DNA from: Prevotella sp.
Lineage (GTDB): Bacteria; Bacteroidota; Bacteroidia; Bacteroidales; Bacteroidaceae
Reading direction: 5' to 3'
Assembly: GCA_017619375.1 (NCBI GenBank)
Contig: JAFZSL010000070.1
Location: 62,001 to 126,000, forward strand
Length of the DNA stretch: 64,000 nucleotides
Positions 23,763 to 32,061 of the stretch are shown here, in pieces. The first letter of the stretch is position 1. Each line of letters begins with the position of its first letter. Made by a program: the position numbers and the translations under genes. Under the pieces are notes generated by a model that was not told the DNA's origin, searched no databases, and saw nothing but the letters and a program-made list of their open reading frames with translations.

Positions 23763-25139
23763 TTATTTTCCTTTGAGGATTTCCGCCATCTCTCCGGTGA
23801 GGTTGTCGAGGTCGCCTGCACCGAGGACGATGAGAACGTCGAAGTCACGGCTTCTCACATAGTCGAGCGCCTCTTCCTTGCGTATCATGGCTTTCTCCAC
23901 GCCGGGGGCAAGTTCGTCGTATATGAGTTTCGAGGTGACGCCGGGTATGGGCTCCTCGCGTGCGGGGTAGATGTCGCAGAGGACCACCTCATGGAACTGG
24001 CTGAGGCTTTTGGCGAATTCTTGGTGGAAATCGCGTGTGCGCGTGTAAAGGTGTGGCTGGAAGATGGCGGTGACCTTGCGTCCCTTGAACAGTTCGATGA
24101 TGCTCTTGGCGCTTTGGTCGATTTCCATGGGATGGTGTGCGTAGTCGCTGATCAGCACGTGCCTTTCGTCTTTCAACTTGTAGTCGAATCTTCTTTCGAC
24201 GCCTTTGAACGTGCGTATGCCTTCGCGCACCTCTTCCGGCTTGCAGCCGCTGATTTGCGCCAGGGCCATGGCAGCCACGGCGTTCTCAATGTTGACGGGT
24301 ACGGGATGCCCGAGTGTGATGCCGTCGATGTTGCCAAGCGGCGACACAAGGTCGAAGGTGATCTCCCCGTTTTCGATGACGATGTTCGTGGCGTGGAAGT
24401 CCCCTTCGTCGCGGCTGTAGGTGTAGGTGGTCACATCGTCGCCCGTTTCTGCTGTCATTTCCAGTCCTGTATGCAGGACGAGGGCCCCGCCCGGTTGTAT
24501 GAGCGTGGTGTAGTGGCGGAAACTGTCGAGGTAGGCCTCCTTTGTCCCGTAGATGTCGAGATGGTCGGGGTCGGTGGCGGTGATGACGGTTGCCCAAGGC
24601 CTGAGCCAGTGGAACGACCTGTCGTATTCGTCAGCCTCTATCACCACGAAATTGCTGTCGGAGACAATATAGTTGGTGCCATAGTTCTTGGTGATGCCGC
24701 CGAGGAATGCGTTGCAGTCGATATGGCTTTGGTGCATGATGTGTGCGCACATCGACGAAGTGGTGGTCTTGCCGTGTGTGCCTGCCACGCAAAGCCCCTT
24801 GTGTGAGCGTGTGAGTGTCCCGAGCACTTGTGCGCGTTTCTCCATACGGAAGCCTCTTTCGTGGAAAAAGGCCATCTCTGCGTGGTCGTCGGGAATGGCG
24901 GGGGTGTACACCACCAGGGTGGATTCCTTGTCCCTGCATCCTTCGGGTATGAGCTGCGGGTCGTCGTCGTAATGCAGGAGCATGCCTTCTTCTTCCAGCT
25001 TGTGTGTGAGGGCGGACGGTGTCTTGTCATAGCCGGCCACCACCAGCCCCTTGTGGAGGAAATAGCGGGCGATGGCGCTCATGCCGATGCCGCCGGCACC
25101 CACGAAGTATACTGCATTTATGTCTTTTGTCGTTGTCAT
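23763..25139 (-). CDS. murC: UDP-N-acetylmuramate--L-alanine ligase
   Basis: 458 residues. N-terminal UDP-binding fold VYFVGAGGIGMSAIARYFL, central ATP site CVAGTHGKTTTSSMCAHIM, EADEYDRSFHWLRP and ATDPDHLDIYGT, and the Mur ligase C-terminal domain with HHPMEIDQSAK and FQPHLYTRTRDFHQEFA, the typical MurC signature. It adds the first amino acid, L-Ala, to UDP-MurNAc in the cytoplasm using ATP. Gap to murG 91 bases. Length normal. Confidence 0.95.
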   Translation of the reverse strand: MTTTKDINAVYFVGAGGIGMSAIARYFLHKGLVVAGYDKTPSALTHKLEEEGMLLHYDDDPQLIPEGCRDKESTLVVYTPAIPDDHAEMAFFHERGFRMEKRAQVLGTLTRSHKGLCVAGTHGKTTTSSMCAHIMHQSHIDCNAFLGGITKNYGTNYIVSDSNFVVIEADEYDRSFHWLRPWATVITATDPDHLDIYGTKEAYLDSFRHYTTLIQPGGALVLHTGLEMTAETGDDVTTYTYSRDEGDFHATNIVIENGEITFDLVSPLGNIDGITLGHPVPVNIENAVAAMALAQISGCKPEEVREGIRTFKGVERRFDYKLKDERHVLISDYAHHPMEIDQSAKSIIELFKGRKVTAIFQPHLYTRTRDFHQEFAKSLSQFHEVVLCDIYPAREEPIPGVTSKLIYDELAPGVEKAMIRKEEALDYVRSRDFDVLIVLGAGDLDNLTGEMAEILKGK

Positions 25140-25230
25140 CTGCTATTACTTATAAGCCGTTCTGCTTTTTTCTGTCACCTTTCCGGTGATTTTCGAGGCA
25201 GCTATTGCGGCAGAGCTGCTTCCAAAGTGA

Positions 25231-26346
25231 TCAATGCTGCTGCCTGGCCAGCTCTATCACCCTTTTTGCAATTTCCTCAGCCGAGTTGTGCTTTGCCAGT
25301 TTGAGGATGTTGGCGCTGAGTGATTGCAGTTGCTGCTTGTCGCTGATGGTGTCCAATGCCGTGCGGAGCAGTTTCCCGCGTGCTTCTGCATCGGCCACAT
25401 AGATGGCGGCGTCTTTGTTCACCAGTGCCATTGCGTTGTGGTATTGGTGGTTTTCCGCCACGTTGGGTGATGGCACCAGTATGACAGGCTTGCCCAGGAG
25501 GCAGAATTCCGAGATGCTGCTCGCTCCTGCGCGTCCTATCACCAGGTCGGCGGCCCGGTATGCCGCTCCCATGTCGCTGATGAAGTCGGTGGCTTTCAGG
25601 TTGGCGATGGGCTTGCGTTGTGACAATTGCTGGCGTATGCTTTCGATGTAGTACTTGCCCGTCTGCCAGAGGATGTCCACATTTGCCTCCTCCACCATGT
25701 CAAGATGCTGGAGGACACTCTCGTTGAGGGTGAGAGCACCAAGGCTTCCGCCCACGATGAGCAGAATGGGTTTCTTGGGGTCGAGCCCCAACTTTGTTGC
25801 GGCTTCCTCTCGGCTCAGCTTGGTTTCAAGCAGTGCCTGCCTGACGGGGTTACCGAGGTTTTCAATACGCTCGGCGGGGAAGAATTTCTCCATGCCGTCG
25901 TAGGCCACGCAGATTTTCTTGGCTTTCTTTGCCAGCAGCTTGTTGGTCACTCCGGCATAGGAGTTCTGCTCTTGGATGAGGCATGGCACTCCCATGGAGG
26001 CGCACTGGTTGAGTGTGGGTCCGCTGGCATATCCGCCGACTCCCACGGCAGCCATTGGTTTGAATTCCTTGATGATGCCTTTCGCCATGCGCTGGCTCTT
26101 CCAAATCTTCCATAAAACGGAGAAGTTGCGAAGGAGGTTCTTCCTGTCGAAACCACAGATGGGCAATCCCTTGATGGGATAGCCTGCAGCGGGAACGCGT
26201 TCCATTTCCATCCTGCCTTCCGCCCCCACGAAGAGAATGTCTGCATCGGGTTCAAAGTTTTTGATGGCATTGGCAATGGCGATGGCTGGGAAGATATGCC
26301 CTCCTGTGCCACCACCGCTGATGATGATCCTTAATTTTTCTCTCAT
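25231..26346 (-). CDS. murG: UDP-N-acetylglucosamine--N-acetylmuramyl-(pentapeptide) pyrophosphoryl-undecaprenol GlcNAc transferase
   Basis: 371 residues, GT28. ISGGGTGGHIFPAIAIANAI is the N-terminal glycine-rich loop, GVGGYASGPTLNQCASMGVP and LIQEQNSYAGVTNKLLAKKA lie in the N domain, and the C-domain shows LLIVGGSLGALTLNESV and the donor-binding RAGASSISEFCLLGKPVILV. It makes lipid II by adding GlcNAc to lipid I on the inner face of the membrane. A possible internal promoter lies between it and ftsW. Length normal. Confidence 0.95.
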   Translation of the reverse strand: MREKLRIIISGGGTGGHIFPAIAIANAIKNFEPDADILFVGAEGRMEMERVPAAGYPIKGLPICGFDRKNLLRNFSVLWKIWKSQRMAKGIIKEFKPMAAVGVGGYASGPTLNQCASMGVPCLIQEQNSYAGVTNKLLAKKAKKICVAYDGMEKFFPAERIENLGNPVRQALLETKLSREEAATKLGLDPKKPILLIVGGSLGALTLNESVLQHLDMVEEANVDILWQTGKYYIESIRQQLSQRKPIANLKATDFISDMGAAYRAADLVIGRAGASSISEFCLLGKPVILVPSPNVAENHQYHNAMALVNKDAAIYVADAEARGKLLRTALDTISDKQQLQSLSANILKLAKHNSAEEIAKRVIELARQQH

Positions 26347-26372
26347 TTTATGCGAAATGGTCGTTTAAACTG

Positions 26373-26380
26373 CAAAAGTA
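26373..26380 (-). promoter_or_regulatory. murG: Possible internal dcw promoter before murG (-7 box)
   Basis: TACTTTTG on the minus strand, 27 bases before the murG start, in the largest gap of this part of the cluster apart from murD-mraY and murG-murC. No good -33 element at the right distance. Confidence 0.35.
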
Positions 26381-26433
26381 ACTATTTTTTTTCTCTTCAC
26401 ATAATTTTCCGCGCAAATAATTTGAAACAACTT

Positions 26434-27723
26434 TCAGGGATTGTGTGGCAAGGTGATTCCACCGTTGTTGTTCACGACGGCATGTTGCTTCTTTTTCTTT
26501 CTTTTGGCGGATATGCTAACGCTAAGAATGACTCCAAGATAGGTGCAATTGATGATGGTGGAGGTTCCACCCTTGCTGATGAGAGGGAGTGGTTGGCCTG
26601 TGACGGGTGCCAGTCCCACGGCTACCATCATGTTGAACATCGCCTGGCACACCAAGAGCAGTGCAAGTCCCATGACAAGGAATGCGGGGAAGTTGTTGGC
26701 ACAGCGGTCGGCGATGCGCCCGGCTCTCCAAAGCAGGAAGATGTAGAGGAACATCACGAAGATGCCTCCGGCCAGTCCCAATTCCTCGATGATGATGGCG
26801 TAGATGAAGTCGGAGAAAGCTTGTGGCAGCAGTTCCCTCATCTCAGAGTTGCCAGGGCCTTTCCCAATGAATCCGGATGAGGCGATGGCAATGTTGGAAT
26901 AACCCACCTGGGAGTCCACGCTGAGGTCGAAATCCTTGGGGGGTGTTTCCTTGTTGTTCACGAATTTGATGATGCGCCCTTTCCAAGTTCCAGCCCTGTG
27001 GAACAGTTTTTGCAAGAAGGCTTCTTCTTTCTTTTCGTTTTTAGCCACCTGCTCCGTTAGGTTGTTCTTGTCGTTTACGGCGGGCTCTTCCACCTTGCCA
27101 AACATCAGGATCAACGCAAGGAGCACGATGGCGGTGACGGCAATGATGCCTATCAGTTTTCCCACCTTTCGTATGGAAACACGTCCGTATAGCATCATTC
27201 CGACGACCACCATGCCCAAGAGGATGGCCGTTGACAGGTTTTCCACCATGATGAGGAACAGTATGGGACATGTCACGTAAAGCACGTATTTGAACGTTTT
27301 CTCCTCTGTTCCGTTTTCTGTCTGCATGGCACTGAGGATTTGCGCCACAGCAAGAACGATGGTGCCTTTTGCTATTTCCGAAGGCTGGAATTGTATGCCA
27401 AACAGTGACACCCACCTCTGTGCCCCGTTGGTGGTTTGACCGGCCAACAGCACCCATATCAGGGTTGCCATGGAGAAAATGATGAGGAAGATGGTGGCAA
27501 TCTTGAAATACTTGCAGTCGATGTTTTGCACCACCACCATTGCCGCCACGCCGATCAGTAGGATGCCGCCGTGCTTGATGATGGGAGCCCAGTAGTTGGG
27601 CTTGTTGAAAGTGAGCGTGCTGCTTGAGCTGAACACCTCTACCAGGCTGATGACGCAAAGGAAGAAGAAGATCATCCATATGACCTTGTCCCCCTTGAAG
27701 ATGTTGCTAAGTGAGAATCTCAT
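26434..27723 (-). CDS. ftsW: Lipid II polymerase / divisome protein FtsW
   Basis: 429 residues, SEDS family with about ten membrane helices. It starts LSNIFKGDKVIWMIFFFL, with NTDR-like region SPLRWQ replaced by the family block NGAQRWVSLFGIQFQPSEIA, and later GFIGKGPGNSEMRELLPQAF, DFIYAIIIEELGLAGG and TGQPLPLISKGGTS. The KGGTS end is diagnostic. A loop of about 50 residues around 210-260, rich in Lys/Glu, is longer than in proteobacterial FtsW. It polymerises glycan strands for the septum together with FtsI. It ends 87 bases before murG and starts 4 bases after murD. Confidence 0.93.
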   Translation of the reverse strand: MRFSLSNIFKGDKVIWMIFFFLCVISLVEVFSSSSTLTFNKPNYWAPIIKHGGILLIGVAAMVVVQNIDCKYFKIATIFLIIFSMATLIWVLLAGQTTNGAQRWVSLFGIQFQPSEIAKGTIVLAVAQILSAMQTENGTEEKTFKYVLYVTCPILFLIMVENLSTAILLGMVVVGMMLYGRVSIRKVGKLIGIIAVTAIVLLALILMFGKVEEPAVNDKNNLTEQVAKNEKKEEAFLQKLFHRAGTWKGRIIKFVNNKETPPKDFDLSVDSQVGYSNIAIASSGFIGKGPGNSEMRELLPQAFSDFIYAIIIEELGLAGGIFVMFLYIFLLWRAGRIADRCANNFPAFLVMGLALLLVCQAMFNMMVAVGLAPVTGQPLPLISKGGTSTIINCTYLGVILSVSISAKRKKKKQHAVVNNNGGITLPHNP

Positions 27724-27727
27724 AGGC

Positions 27728-29071
27728 TTACATGTTTCTGACGAGTGTCTTGAACTGCTCTCCGCGGTCTTCCATGTTCTTGAACAGGTCGAAGCTTGCG
27801 CAGCATGGGCTTAGCAGGACGGTGTCGCCGGGCTGGGCAAGTTCGCTGCACGCTTTCACGCAGTCGGGCATTGAATGGGTGTCGCAGACGGGGATGCCTT
27901 TTTCCTTGGCGATGCCGTCGAAGAAGCCGTGAAGCTTGGCATTGTCGGCTCCGAGGAACACCAGTGCGCGGCATTTCTTCAGCACCAGTTCCTTGATTTC
28001 ATTGTAGTCGTTGCCTTTGTCCTTGCCACCTATGATCAGCACGGTGGGGGTGTTCATGCTCTCCAGTGCATACCAGCAAGCATCCACGTTGGTGGCCTTG
28101 GAGTCGTTGATGTAGGTGACGCCGCGTACGGTGCCCACGCGCTCCAGACGATGCTCCACGCCGGGGAAGTTGCCCAGGCTTTCTTTAATTACTTCGTGCT
28201 TGACCCGGGCGATGTTGGCGGCAAGACCAGCAGCCAGCGAGTTGTAGATGTTGTGCTTGCCTGTGAGGCTGAGGTCCTCTTGCTCCATGTTGAAGGGTGT
28301 GGGTTGCTCCAATTTGTATACGCCCTCTTCGATGTAGGCGATGGAGCCTTTCTCCTTCAGTTCGGAGAAGGGGTATTGGATGGACTTGATGTCATACTTC
28401 GCCAGTTCTTTCTTGATGATGGGGTCGTCGTTCCAATAGATGAAACTGTCTTCCTCAGTCTGGTTCTGGATGATGCGCATCTTTGAGTCCACGTAGTTTT
28501 GCATGCAGTTGTCGTAGCGGTCGAGGTGGTCGGGCGTGATGTTCAACAGGATGGCGATGTTGACACGGAAGTCATACATGTTGTCCAACTGGAACGAGCT
28601 CAGTTCGATGATATAGTATTCGTGCGGGTCCTCTGCCACCTGCAATGCCAGGCTGTTGCCAATGTTGCCTGCAAGTCCGGCGTCGTATCCGGCAGCCTTG
28701 AAGATGTGGTAGATGAGCGAGGTGGTCGTCGTCTTGCCATTGCTTCCTGTGATGCATATCATCTTTGAGTTTGTGTATCGTCCAGCGAACTCTATCTCGC
28801 TGATGATGGGTATGCCGCGTTCTTTGGCTTTCTTCACGACGGGGGCGGTGTCGGGTATGCCGGGACTCTTGATGATTTCATCGGCATCGAGTATTTTCTC
28901 CTCGGTGTGCTTGCCTTCTTCCCAAGGTATATCGTGGTTGTCGAGCATCTTCTTGTACTTGTCCTTGATGGCAGACATGTCGGAGACAAACACATCAAAC
29001 CCTTCTTTCTTTGCCAATACGGCGGCTCCGGCGCCACTTTCACCAGCGCCTAAAATCACTATTCTATTCAT
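27728..29071 (-). CDS. murD: UDP-N-acetylmuramoylalanine--D-glutamate ligase
   Basis: 447 residues. N-terminal RIVILGAGESGAGAAVLAKK, central ATP site CITGSNGKTTTTSLIYHIF, LSSFQLDNMYDFRVNIAIL, NITPDHLDRYDNCMQNYVDS, and the C-domain with YINDSKATNVDACWYALESM and LIIGGKDKGNDY. It adds D-Glu to UDP-MurNAc-L-Ala. The GESGAG loop and SKATN motif separate it from MurC/E/F. It starts after a 192-base gap that holds a long stem structure (29143-29213). Length normal. Confidence 0.95.
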   Translation of the reverse strand: MNRIVILGAGESGAGAAVLAKKEGFDVFVSDMSAIKDKYKKMLDNHDIPWEEGKHTEEKILDADEIIKSPGIPDTAPVVKKAKERGIPIISEIEFAGRYTNSKMICITGSNGKTTTTSLIYHIFKAAGYDAGLAGNIGNSLALQVAEDPHEYYIIELSSFQLDNMYDFRVNIAILLNITPDHLDRYDNCMQNYVDSKMRIIQNQTEEDSFIYWNDDPIIKKELAKYDIKSIQYPFSELKEKGSIAYIEEGVYKLEQPTPFNMEQEDLSLTGKHNIYNSLAAGLAANIARVKHEVIKESLGNFPGVEHRLERVGTVRGVTYINDSKATNVDACWYALESMNTPTVLIIGGKDKGNDYNEIKELVLKKCRALVFLGADNAKLHGFFDGIAKEKGIPVCDTHSMPDCVKACSELAQPGDTVLLSPCCASFDLFKNMEDRGEQFKTLVRNM

Positions 29072-29142
29072 TTCCTATCAATTATCTATTTTCAATCTTC
29101 AAATGTCAATTATCGTAATCCAATCTTTATTTTATACCATTG

Positions 29143-29213
29143 AAAAGTGGCATGGTTTTACTTTGAAATGAATGGTCTCCCCGATGGGGAGGGGATGGTG
29201 CACGCCACTTTTT
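29143..29213. other. Long nested stem-loop between mraY and murD
   Basis: An outer inverted repeat, AAAAGTGGC (29143-29151) against GCCACTTTT (29204-29212), encloses an inner perfect hairpin, CTCCCC (29177-29182), GAT, GGGGAG (29186-29191). It sits between the mraY stop (29264) and the murD start (29071). No TAnnTTTG box was found in this gap, so it may be a processing site, an attenuator or a partial terminator. Confidence 0.5.
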
Positions 29214-29263
29214 CTCATTGCCCACTTTCTCAAGTGGATTTCATCTTCATTTTTCGAATTTCT

Positions 29264-30532
29264 TCATCTGATTTTCAGCGTGATGATGGCGAGGGCCGCC
29301 GTGATGATGGTGACAATCCAGAAGCGAATGGTGATTTTCGACTCGTGGAATTGTCGCTTTGGCCAATTCTTGAAGATGAATCGGCTCGTTGGGTCGAGGT
29401 CCTTGTCTAATTTGCGGAAATTGTCGTGTATGGGTGTCGACCTGAAGATCCTGACGTGTTCTCCTTTCCTCTTCCTGTATTTGTAGTAAGAGGTTTGCAG
29501 AATGACGCTCAGGCTCTCCACGAAAAAGATGGCGCAAAGGATGGGCAGCAGGAGTTCCTTGTGAATGATGACGGCGCAAACGCCGATGATGCCGCCTATC
29601 ATCAACGACCCTGTGTCGCCCATGAACACCTGTGCCGGGAATGCGTTGTACCAAAGGAAACCTATCATGGCCCCGATGAAAGCGCACAAGAACACCACCA
29701 GTTCCTGCGACCCTGGTATGTACATGATGTTGAGGTATGAGGCATACTCGATGTGACTGCTCACATAGGCGAGTATGCCTAACGCCACTCCTATGATGGC
29801 CGAGTTTCCGGCACACATGCCGTCCATGCCGTCATTGAGGTTTGCCCCATTGCTCAAAGCTGTCACCACAAAGATGGTGACGATGACGAACAACAGCCAT
29901 CCGGCGGCGTTCTTATATTTGCCCATGAATTCGAAAGCCGCCGAATAGTCGAGGTTGTGGGTTTTCACAAACGGGATGGTGGTGACCAACGATTTCTCTG
30001 CTTCCGATTTGTGTGCCACTATTTTCCCTTGCTCTTGCTCGGTGACGATTGTCTCGTTGATCTTGGCGTCGGGGCTTGCCCACAATGTCAGTCCCACCAC
30101 CAATCCTATGAAGATCTGGCCTGCGATTTTCAACTTGGGCGACAAACCTTCTTTCTTTCTCTTGAACACCTTGATGTAGTCGTCGAGAAATCCAAGCAAT
30201 CCTAACCACGTGGTGGTGGCGATCATGAGCAACAAGTAGATGTTGCGCATCCTTCCGAACAACAATATGGGCACCATGATGGACACGAAGATGATGATGC
30301 CGCCCATCGTCGGCACGTTCTTCTTCTTCTCTCCGAAGGGGTCGATGGCCGGGTCGCGCTGGGTTTCTCCAATCTTCTTCTTCTTCATATAGACGATGAA
30401 TTTCTCGCCGAACCAAGCGGAAACCATGAGTGACACGATGAGTGCGGCGAGCGACCTGAAGGATATGTAATGCCAGAGATGTGACCCCGGGATGTCGAAT
30501 CGCTCAAGGAAACGGAAAAGATAGTAAAGCAT
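29264..30532 (-). CDS. mraY: Phospho-N-acetylmuramoyl-pentapeptide transferase
   Basis: 422 residues, about ten membrane helices. Family motifs: KKKNVPTMGGI, LGLLGFLDDYIKVFKRKKEG with the Mg-binding DD, NGANLNDGMDGMCAGN and FMGDTGSLMIGG. An extra hydrophilic loop (around residues 160-210, with VTEQEQGKIVAHKSEAEKS) makes it longer than the 360 residues of E. coli MraY; Bacteroidetes MraY proteins tend to be longer. It moves phospho-MurNAc-pentapeptide to undecaprenyl phosphate to form lipid I. It begins 27 bases after murE. Confidence 0.95.
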   Translation of the reverse strand: MLYYLFRFLERFDIPGSHLWHYISFRSLAALIVSLMVSAWFGEKFIVYMKKKKIGETQRDPAIDPFGEKKKNVPTMGGIIIFVSIMVPILLFGRMRNIYLLLMIATTTWLGLLGFLDDYIKVFKRKKEGLSPKLKIAGQIFIGLVVGLTLWASPDAKINETIVTEQEQGKIVAHKSEAEKSLVTTIPFVKTHNLDYSAAFEFMGKYKNAAGWLLFVIVTIFVVTALSNGANLNDGMDGMCAGNSAIIGVALGILAYVSSHIEYASYLNIMYIPGSQELVVFLCAFIGAMIGFLWYNAFPAQVFMGDTGSLMIGGIIGVCAVIIHKELLLPILCAIFFVESLSVILQTSYYKYRKRKGEHVRIFRSTPIHDNFRKLDKDLDPTSRFIFKNWPKRQFHESKITIRFWIVTIITAALAIITLKIR

Positions 30533-30559
30533 GATGTTTGGTGTTTTGGGTTGATGTCG

Positions 30560-32020
30560 TTATGGTTGTTGCAGGGAGAAGATTTCTTCCAACACCTCTT
30601 TGTCGTCGAAATGGTGTTTCACTCCACAAACTTCCTGGTAGTTCTCATGGCCTTTGCCGGCTACGAGTATCACGTCGTTTCTCTGGGCCATGGTGCATGC
30701 TGTGCGTATGGCTTCACGGCGGTCGGTGATGGATATCACGTTGCGGCGTTGCTGGGCGTTGAGTCCGGCGAGCATGTCGTTGATGATGTCCTGTGGGTCT
30801 TCAAAGCGGGGGTTGTCGCTGGTGATGATGGTGATGTCGCTCTGCTTGGCAGCCTCCTGCGCCATGATGGGACGCTTGCCCTTGTCGCGGTTGCCGCCGG
30901 CTCCGCAGACGGTGATGACACGTCCTTTGTTGCCTAACACCTCGTGGATGGCTTTTAGCACGTTGCACAAAGCGTCGGGTGTGTGGGCGTAGTCCACGAT
31001 GGCGGTGTATCCCAGAGGCGAGTACACGGGCTGGAGTCTTCCACTGACGCTATGCAGGGTGCTGAGCGCTACGAGGATATCTTCTGGCTCCTTTCCCAAC
31101 ATCCGTGCGGCGCCATAGACGGCAAGGAGGTTGCTGGCGTTGAATTTCCCTATGAACTGGACGGCTACTTCGCGACCGTCCACCTCGAGGACCATGCCTT
31201 CGAAATGGCATTCCAGGATGCGCGCCCTGTAGTCGGCCATTTTCTGGGTGGAATAGGTCTTCACCATGGCTTTTGAGTTTTGCACCATGAAGTTGCCGTT
31301 CTTGTCGTCGGCGTTGATGATGGCGAATGCCCCTTTGGGCAACGAGTCGAAAAACGCCTTCTTCGCATCACGGTAGTTTTCGAATGTGCCGTGGTAATCG
31401 AGATGGTCGCGTGTAAGGTTGGTGAAGATGCCTCCCGTGAAACACAGCCCTCCGATGCGGTGTTGGTGGATGGCGTGGCTGCTGCACTCCATGAAGACGT
31501 ATTCGCAGCCTTTCTCGAGCATCTGTGCCAGGAGGCGGTTGAGTTGTATGGGGTCGGGGGTGGTGTGGGTGGCGGGTATGGCCTCTCCGTCGATGTAGTT
31601 GCACACCGTGGAGAGGAGGCCGCACTTGTGCCCCATCTTGCGCATCATATTATATAATAAGGTGGCGATGGTGGTTTTCCCGTTCGTTCCTGTCACCCCC
31701 ACCAGTTTCATGTGGCGTGATGGTTCGCCATAGAAGGTGGTGGCTACCTGTCCGGCATTTCTTTCCGTCGATTCCACCACGATGAAGGTGACTTCGGCAG
31801 GCAGTGGCGTCGGCGGCGTTTCGCAAAGGATGGCGGCCGCACCTTGCTCCACGGCTTTCGTGATGAACTGGTGTCCATCCACCTGCGTCCCTTTCATGGC
31901 TATGAAAAGATGCCCGGGAGCCACTTTGCGTGAGTCGATGTCCACGCCGGTGATGTCGATGTCGAGCGAACCAATGATGCTGGTTGCCTTGATGTCTTTA
32001 AGTAATTCCCTTAATGTCAT
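30560..32020 (-). CDS. murE: UDP-N-acetylmuramoyl-tripeptide synthetase (meso-DAP adding)
   Basis: 486 residues. N-domain [23 protein letters not shown] site [65 protein letters not shown], and C-domain [19 protein letters not shown] with [11 protein letters not shown]. The DNPR motif is that of enzymes that add meso-diaminopimelate rather than lysine. It makes UDP-MurNAc-tripeptide. MurF, which would act next, is not found in this window. It starts 41 bases after ftsI. Confidence 0.95.
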   Translation of the reverse strand: MTLRELLKDIKATSIIGSLDIDITGVDIDSRKVAPGHLFIAMKGTQVDGHQFITKAVEQGAAAILCETPPTPLPAEVTFIVVESTERNAGQVATTFYGEPSRHMKLVGVTGTNGKTTIATLLYNMMRKMGHKCGLLSTVCNYIDGEAIPATHTTPDPIQLNRLLAQMLEKGCEYVFMECSSHAIHQHRIGGLCFTGGIFTNLTRDHLDYHGTFENYRDAKKAFFDSLPKGAFAIINADDKNGNFMVQNSKAMVKTYSTQKMADYRARILECHFEGMVLEVDGREVAVQFIGKFNASNLLAVYGAARMLGKEPEDILVALSTLHSVSGRLQPVYSPLGYTAIVDYAHTPDALCNVLKAIHEVLGNKGRVITVCGAGGNRDKGKRPIMAQEAAKQSDITIITSDNPRFEDPQDIINDMLAGLNAQQRRNVISITDRREAIRTACTMAQRNDVILVAGKGHENYQEVCGVKHHFDDKEVLEEIFSLQQP

Positions 32021-32061
32021 GGCTATATGTTTTTCTGTTTCTGTTTTTTGTCACGTTGGGC

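Noticed and set aside
23166-24806. A 546-codon open frame on the plus strand opposite ftsQ and murC
   Set aside because: It lies antisense to two clearly conserved genes, has no known motif, and its composition (rich in V, D, H and G) is that of a reverse-frame shadow.
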